From Saccharum officinarum (lineage: Eukaryota; Streptophyta; Magnoliopsida; Poales; Poaceae), in assembly GCA_020631735.1 (NCBI GenBank), contig CM036201.1, positions 75,282,353 through 75,346,352 on the forward strand: 64,000 nt of DNA, in the 5' to 3' direction. The notes below the pieces were generated by a model. The model was not told the DNA's origin. It searched no databases and saw nothing but the letters and a program-made list of their open reading frames with translations. Below are positions 58,217-64,000 of this stretch, in pieces. A program made the position numbers and the translations under genes. The number at the start of each line of letters is the position of its first letter. Position 1 is the stretch's first letter.

Positions 58217-59269
58217 AGCCCCTCATTGCAAATTCTAGGCAGTCAAACTCATATACTTTAATTTGAACAAGTTTTTAGAGAAGAATATATTATCATCCAT
58301 ATGTTTATTTATGTTTATTTCAAAATTAAAGTATGGCTGGGGACAAAAACGAAAGTGGCCTATAATTTAAGGAGCAACACACTAGAAAAGAACACAAGAA
58401 AAGTAGAAAAACACAATTCTCCATATATAGGTTTCGAGGTGCAGTGAGTTATATTATCAATATTTTTGTATATCTGATCAAAGATTTATAGTATGCATGA
58501 GGTATAGTATATATTCTTCTACAAGAAAAAGTATATTAAATAAAATACTTTTGAACTCTTAACTTTTCTTATGCTATAAATATCCTCTTGAAGCAACTTC
58601 AATACAGATATATATAGTTGCAAAATACTAGATGAGCAATTATACTCTCCTGACTCCTCAATGCAGTGACGGAGCACGGAGCCAAACAAGGGGGGGCAGT
58701 TTAGCTAACGAGTTACTGTACAACGGTGAGCATCTGAGTTTACATCTAGCGCAGCAGCTGATGCAGACTTGCGCCGTGTTTTACATGGGCGCGTTAGCTT
58801 CTGACGCGTCAGTCACAGCTGTTTTAGATTTGCAGTGATGTTTTTCTACTCTACAACTCGTCGATGTTGCAGGTTTTGACTTGAAAGTCTGTAGCGACAC
58901 TGATGGAACTAGAAAATTAATTCTCCAGAGCGAAGCTCCCTGACAGCCAACACCTAGAAAGAAGATACGCTGTGTAGGAAAGATGGCAAATAGCGTAGAT
59001 CACGCTCGGCCTCTGCCTCGAGATGAGACGTGCGCAGGGTGGTGTTGCAATGACCGCGCGGAGGAAGGGGGCCAGTGCCCAGCTTCACCTCCACAGTCCT
59101 CCATCCGTGCCTCAATGGCCACTCACGAGGAGGATTTCAATTTTCACAACAATACATTTGACAAATTCTTGGTTAAACATATAGTACATGTTGACTTTTA
59201 TCTAGGTACAACACGCCTTGCCTTGCATCAATGGTTCAATCTGAGGGAGTACCGTTCTACTGTAAACTA

Positions 59270-59293
59270 AGTTTATCAAACCTTTGATAAACT
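59270..59293. repeat. Perfect 11-bp inverted repeat upstream of the lipoxygenase gene
   Basis: AGTTTATCAAA and TTTGATAAACT separated by CC, about 410 bases before the ATG. It could be the centre of a small MITE or a cis-element. Confidence 0.6.
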
Positions 59294-59675
59294 AAACTTC
59301 CCACATGTCGAATGGATTGATTCTCAAAGTCAGACTCATCAGACCAATAACAAGCAAACCTGTTTATTAGTCGGCACCTAATAAATGATCTATATCCGTG
59401 CCACAACTTTTCCTACAATCTTAAGGCAAAACGACGTTCTCATCAGCGATATCCACAGAACAGCTTTCAAACAAAATCTAGGTCAGATCCGACGACCCCC
59501 ACCTCGTCTCCACCGGGAGCGAAGCTGCCCACGTCCTCCCCTTCCAGCTCTCACATGCTTATATGGCTGGCACCTACACGCCATTAAAGAGCACTAAGCT
59601 AGAAGAAGCACACACGCAAGCCCAAAGCTCGGCCTTCGATCCTTTGAATTCGCGTCTCGCCGCGTATTAAGTATT

Positions 59676-59682
59676 ATATAAA
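59676..59682 (+). promoter_or_regulatory. TATA-like box close to the lipoxygenase ATG
   Basis: TATATAA in TATTATATAAAC. It lies only about 18-24 bases before the ATG at 59700, so transcription set by it would start at or just after that ATG. A weaker TATA-like site is near 59558. Confidence 0.4.
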
Positions 59683-59699
59683 CACCCTGCAGCTGCAGC

Positions 59700-60135
59700 A
59701 TGGCTCTGCATCTCAAGCCATTACGCAGCAACGCCCATAGCTGTTTCAGCAGCTGTAGCAGAGCAACACCAGCACGAGGTCCTGGGCCTCTCTTCTTCCC
59801 CGTTGCCTCCTCCTCTCCCTCCTCGCTGAGACGCCCGTCGTCGGTGGTCCAGCTCCGCCGGTCGCGGAACAGAGGGAACAAGAGGAAGACAACCATAGGG
59901 TGTGTGGCGTCGTCGTCATCAGCGCGGTCGGAGGCGCCGAGCAGCAGCAGCAATACTAGCGCTGCAGCGTCGGCCATGGCAGCAGCGGCGGTTCGCGTGA
60001 CGGCGGTGGCGACTATCAAGGTCACCGTCGGCGGGTTCCTGAACAGCTTGAGGCTATCCAGGGCCATCGACGACGTCAAGGACCTCATCGGCAGGTCGCT
60101 CTACCTCGAGCTCGTCAGCTCCCAGCTCGACGCAA
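59700..60135 (+). CDS. Plastid-type (type 2) lipoxygenase, exon 1
   Basis: Lipoxygenases add molecular oxygen to linolenic or linoleic acid; plastid 13-LOX forms feed jasmonate and green-leaf-volatile synthesis. Exon 1 encodes 145 complete codons plus one base. Residues 1 to about 95 are Ser-, Arg-, Ala- and Pro-rich, like a chloroplast transit peptide. Residues about 98-145 match the start of the PLAT/LH2 domain of plant LOX (VTAVATIKVTVGGFL, SRAIDDVKDLIGRSLYLELVSSQLDA). The exon ends after GACGCAA at 60135, where intron sequence GTACGT begins. The frame continues in exon 2 at 63967. Catalytic His residues and the iron site lie downstream, beyond the window. Type 2 is inferred from the leader; whether it is a 9- or 13-LOX cannot be decided here. 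Confidence 0.85.
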
Positions 60136-60543
60136 GTACGTGATGAGCACACTACTCTCTCTATTATCTCGCTCGATCGCTCGCTCTCTAGCTACTACTC
60201 CAATCCTATTGTTTTTTTAATTCATGTTATATATTCCATTTTCCATATCGATATATCGGGTTGGAAATGAAATCACTCAACGGCCAATCAAGAGCGAGCA
60301 TACATGCACATGTAGTATTTATTTTATGCACATCTACTAGTTACTGCTACTCAACTAACAATAAATCAACAACCTAAGATTGGAAATCATTAATATTTAA
60401 TTTCTCAAAGCTGCCTTTTTTTACAAATATATAAGGACGAATCTAGCTAGCTAGCAAGAGAAGACTTAGGCAAATAATAATTAATAAAGAATAATGACCC
60501 CCTAATTAATGAACAAGTGTTAATAATTAGTTCTTCTAGCTTA

Positions 60544-60786
60544 GGGTGTGTTCACTTCGCGAAAAGTAGGTGAAAAGTTACTGTAGCATCTTTCGTTGTT
60601 ATTTGGCAAAATTTGTTCAATTATGGACTAACTAGGCTGAAAAGATTCATCCCGACATTTACAGACAAACTATGCAATTAGTTATCTTTTTTACCTACAT
60701 TTAAGGTTTCATGCATGCGTCGAAAGATTTGATGTGATGGGTGGAAGAGGAAATATTTTAGGTTGGGATGGGAGGTGAACAAGGCC
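60544..60786. mobile_element. Tourist-like MITE in intron 1
   Basis: Imperfect terminal inverted repeats (GGGTGTGTTCAC at the left, reverse complement of GTGAACAAGGCC at the right), flanked by TTA (60541-60543 and 60787-60789), the target duplication typical of PIF/Harbinger-type Tourist elements. The internal motifs GCATGCGTC and TGTAGCATC are common in this grass family. Confidence 0.65.
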
Positions 60787-62256
60787 TTAGTTAGAGAGTG
60801 TATGCATTAAGTAAAACAATATTAATTGACGCTTTACATGGTAATATATACTACTAGTTGCACCCCTCATCCTCGTCAGTCAACGATAGATTTGACACAC
60901 ATCGCCGCATGTCGCTATTTTAGTACCCTGCAACATGTCTGTCATTTCATTTTCACTTTGGAAAGTTTTGATGACAAAAGGGATATTTGATGAGGAAAAA
61001 AAAGAGAGAACCACGCACTTGCTTGTTGGAAAGTTACCAAGCATTGCGTTAGCAAGTGCGTACTTTGAACGGGTCCATTCCATGCATATATATGCACGCG
61101 CTTGGAAAAAAAAACTTTTTTTTGAAATCGCGCTTGGAAAAAACTTGGCGCTGCAACGACTAAAATGGAGCAGCCCATTGCCTGGAACCGACGAACCAGC
61201 ACTACTTTATCAGATGCATATGCATGTCCATCGGGATGGATCGATCGGTGGATGATGCGAACGTACAATCGAACACAGATGCTCTCTCTCTTCATGAAAA
61301 CATGCAACTATGAGTTACGTGTCAGATAAAATTATTTATGTTTCACCAAGTTTTTAATGAATAATATTTAAATTTATGACTCCAAATTAATTTATTATAA
61401 AAATATATTTCATACTTGATTTAATAATATTTATTTGACGTTATAAATATTTATAGTTTTTTATCTATAATTGATCAAACATGATATAATAGAATATGAT
61501 ACTGTACTGGAATTGTTTTCCTGCATGGAGGGAGTTGTACTATAGAACAGTGACATGCAACGGTCTCTGAATCACACACATATATGGCGGCCAAAGCTCG
61601 TTGCAGGATGTGGCAGATCAGATACCACACATATAAGAGGAAGGTTAATGGTTTAGCCGGCTGAAGGCTGTAACCGTCGTCATGTCATGTAAAGCTAGCA
61701 ACATATAGCCAACTAGTATTATGGAATAACTCGTGAACTGGCTGCACTAGCATGCAAGCATTTAATGCCTAGGACACGTGTGCACACGGGATTTGGGAGG
61801 TGCAGCAAAGCGCCAGCTCTTTCTCCTGCCACGGGCTGCATGCCGACGTTTTGTCCTCGATCAATGTGTTCAGCTCGGCAAAGAGATAAGCGCCGGCTCT
61901 CTTCTCTCTCTTATTTTCTCCCTCCTCCATGTAGGCGTGTTCTGACGTGTCGTTCCTTTTCGCCGGCCGAATCAGCTCTAACTCGTGTAGCACACGTTTG
62001 CAGCGTTCGGTCGAACAGTAAGAGAGTTGAATGCGTTCAAACTTTTTGGTACCTCTACTGCACAATAAAGTCGCCCTACTTGTATAGCGACGTATAGTAC
62101 TAGCTAGTGCATTTCAGTCCTTTGCTGAAACTGGTTTTATTTACTATTTACGTTTGGCCGCCCAAACGGCCATACATGAAAACTTGCTGTGGATATAATA
62201 ACGGGCTCCCGGTACTTGGTGCCGGGGAGACGCACACTAGCATGAAATATGGTTAT

Positions 62257-62408
62257 TATTTCCTCAATTTCAAATTATAAGTCGTTTTGATTTTCTATAC
62301 ATATATTCATTTTGCAATTCATCTAAATATAATGTATGTCTAAATATATATTGAATCACATATATAAAAAAAAGTTAAAATAACTTATAGTTTGAAACGG
62401 AGGGAGTA
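62257..62408. mobile_element. Stowaway-like MITE in intron 1
   Basis: Ends in TTTGAAACGGAGGGAGTA, the classic Stowaway terminus in reverse (CTCCCTCCGTTTCAAA). The left end reads TTTCCTCAATTTCAAATTATAAGTCG, a degenerate match. TA flanks are consistent with Tc1/mariner-derived MITEs. Confidence 0.75.
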
Positions 62409-62812
62409 TATGCTATGACCATAAGTCGTTCAAATTGAAAGTTTTTCTTTTTCTTTGTTGCATCACACCATAAATAGGCAGACACACTGACCCATCTCTC
62501 TCTCAGAGAGCAAGAGATTGACACCTGGAAATAAGGACTAGCTAGCTAGCTAGCAGGATGAACGACTTTGGCTATAGAAACTCAGCCAGACTTTTATATG
62601 TAAGGACGTGTCCTGTTGATTTGTAGCAACTGTTTTCTCCCTAATTAAGCACATCACCTCTCTCAACCGAGTCACACAGCAAGATGAGCTAGCTAGAGCT
62701 GGAACCAATGCCGCCGCGATATATCGTCACAGCGAGTGGTGGTGGTGGTGACGTACTGACGTGGGAACTTTAATTAATTTCACGGGGACTGGGCCGTAGG
62801 CAGTAGCTCTTA

Positions 62813-63039
62813 GGCTCCGTTTGGTTACACCATGTTAAAGTTTAACTCTTATCATATTAATGTTGCGACAAATGTATAGAGTACTAAATGTAGACTAATT
62901 GCATGCATGTCGACACAGATTAGGAGTAATTTACGAGACGAATCTATTAAGCCTAATTAGTCTAAAATTAGAAACTTTTTATCAATAAGACGAAAGTGCT
63001 ACAGTGTTTGTTAAACTTTAACACCCAAACAACATGCCC
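62813..63039. mobile_element. Second Tourist-like MITE in intron 1
   Basis: Begins GGCTCCGTTTGG and ends CCAAACAACATGCCC, with TTA at 62810-62812 and 63040-63042. Internal motifs (ACGAGACGAATCTATTAAGCCTAATTAG and CGAAAGTGCTACAGT types, read in part) are those of abundant grass MITEs. Confidence 0.65.
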
Positions 63040-63966
63040 TTATACTCTCAGAGAGCTCTAGCTGCTTCATCAATTCACCGTCGTTTTGCTTTTTGCCTTT
63101 GGTGGAGACGTTCCTACCATTTGTCCATTGGAGACGTCGTCACACCAAGCTACTAGCTAGCTAGTACAGTACGTACTGCACGTCTGATCGCGATCCTAGC
63201 GCCAGGACGCCAGCACACGAATTCGAACGAAGCTGTTCACGTCGTCGATATATCTATGGTCGGTCGTCTCTACGTACGTGATACGTCGCGTGTACGGTGT
63301 GGTGTGGATGTCAAGACACCGTGGTGGTTCCAAAAGTCCTCGTTAAGTTGCCGGACACACACTACGGTACATGTCCATCTCTTTCTGCTTCTTGTGTTCA
63401 TCCGATCAGCTAGCTGCAAGGAAGGATACACAAAGCATTAGGTTAATTAACTCAGATCATGCAGTTTGGTCTACTAGCCAGGGAACTCTAAAGAAAATTG
63501 GTCTATATATTCTAGGTGCTACTCGATCAAGTTGAGCTACTTTCCTACAACAGTTTTCAATTTCAGATGATGCTGTGTAAAACTGTATTATATGATTTAT
63601 GTACTAATATGCATGCTATAGGTTTATGCACGTGCTATATTATGTGTGTATATGAAGTGTGCATATTTTAGGGGCACAACGAAGTGATGTGGCGTGCATG
63701 CCTCGCTGTTAACCGAATCCTACATTAAATAGCGTTCATAATCGCCGGCCAGTGTGGTTGCAAAATGTCAAAACAAATTAAATACACCTATTACCCTTTT
63801 CCGTGTTCATCATCCACACCAAGTAAGCAACGTGCTCTGCATGCTATATACTACAATACTAGCAGCTGTAAACTAAACTAATATTATCTGCTATTATCGT
63901 GAAACAATAAGCTAGAAGTAATATTAACCGCTGCTTAATTTGTCTTGAAAATGATGGAATAAGCAG

Positions 63967-64000
63967 AGACGGGGCAGGAGAAACCCAGGCTCCGGAGCTA
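63967..64000 (+). CDS. Lipoxygenase exon 2 (first 34 bases, cut by window edge)
   Basis: After the acceptor AAGCAG the sequence completes a Lys codon and continues TGQEKPRLRSY in frame with exon 1. This matches the segment that follows the LELVSxxLDA motif in plant lipoxygenases (KTG.EKP). The short length limits certainty, but frame, phase and motif agree. Confidence 0.75.

Larger units (their letters stand above)
58217..59699. other. Intergenic DNA upstream of the lipoxygenase gene
   Basis: Mostly AT-rich, with more balanced stretches at 58640-58960 and 58985-59130. No ORF of more than about 95 codons and none with recognisable content. It contains a perfect inverted repeat at 59270-59293 and a TATA-like string at 59676-59682, and presumably includes the promoter of the gene at 59700. 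Confidence 0.5.
60136..63966 (+). other. Lipoxygenase intron 1 (3,831 bp)
   Basis: Begins GTACGTG and ends AATAAGCAG. The phase fits: exon 1 ends one base into a Lys codon completed by AG in exon 2. It is long and AT-rich and contains at least three MITE-like insertions (60544-60786, 62257-62408, 62813-63039). No additional exon is evident; short frames inside lack recognisable content. Confidence 0.75.

Noticed and set aside
61765..62097. 110-codon ORF in lipoxygenase intron 1
   Set aside because: Low-complexity, Arg/Ser/Cys-rich content, overlapped by an antisense frame, no homology recognised.
1..64000. CRISPR arrays, bacterial operons, rRNA genes
   Set aside because: None seen. The window is plant nuclear DNA dominated by retrotransposons.

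Overview
The window is plant nuclear DNA, almost certainly from a grass and probably a panicoid/Andropogoneae-type genome. This is inferred from the Tekay/Del- and Tat-type Ty3/gypsy elements with very long LTRs, an Au-like SINE, Tourist and Stowaway MITEs, and the first exon of a monocot-like plastid lipoxygenase gene. About 56 kb is nested LTR retrotransposon and only the last ~7 kb is ordinary host DNA. Two 100-base N gaps (675-774, 31177-31276) divide it into contig A (1-674), contig B (775-31176) and contig C (31277-64000).

Contig B holds a three-level nest. Element X (Tat-like, + strand, internally deleted) appears as a gag/protease remnant (775-1884) and an integrase remnant (30741-31150). 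Element Y (Tekay-like, - strand, LTRs 1885-5703 and 26910-30740) is inserted in X with target duplication CTCGA. Element Z (Tekay-like, + strand, 9977-26058, LTRs of about 4.8 kb) is inserted in the Y gag gene with target duplication TGAAC. Z is complete: two LTRs, initiator-Met-type PBS, an extra ORF (ORF1), an uninterrupted 1,473-codon gag-pol with a C-terminal chromodomain, and a PPT.

Contig C carries the same nest in reverse order and orientation: Z' (31277-44712), Y' (44713-52827) and X' (52828-57205), with identical insertion junctions. About 22.6 kb of B and C are therefore inverted copies of one locus, either two haplotypes or overlapping contigs placed side by side, or a real inverted duplication. 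After X' comes host DNA: AT-rich spacer, a tRNA-derived SINE, then on the + strand exon 1 (59700-60135) and the first 34 bases of exon 2 (63967-64000) of a type-2 lipoxygenase, separated by a 3.8 kb intron containing MITEs.

The most notable item is ORF1 of Z (15559-16173; broken copy at 38500-39116). Its protein begins with a near-copy of the histone H3 N-terminal tail (18 of 21 residues, keeping the K4 and K9 contexts), followed by a long coiled coil and a strongly acidic C-terminus, with no histone fold. It lies between the PBS and gag of an element whose own integrase ends in a chromodomain, and both ORF1 and gag start codons sit directly after splice-acceptor-like sequences. A retrotransposon-encoded histone-tail mimic used for targeting, self-interaction or anti-silencing is a reasonable hypothesis. 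I do not recall it being described.
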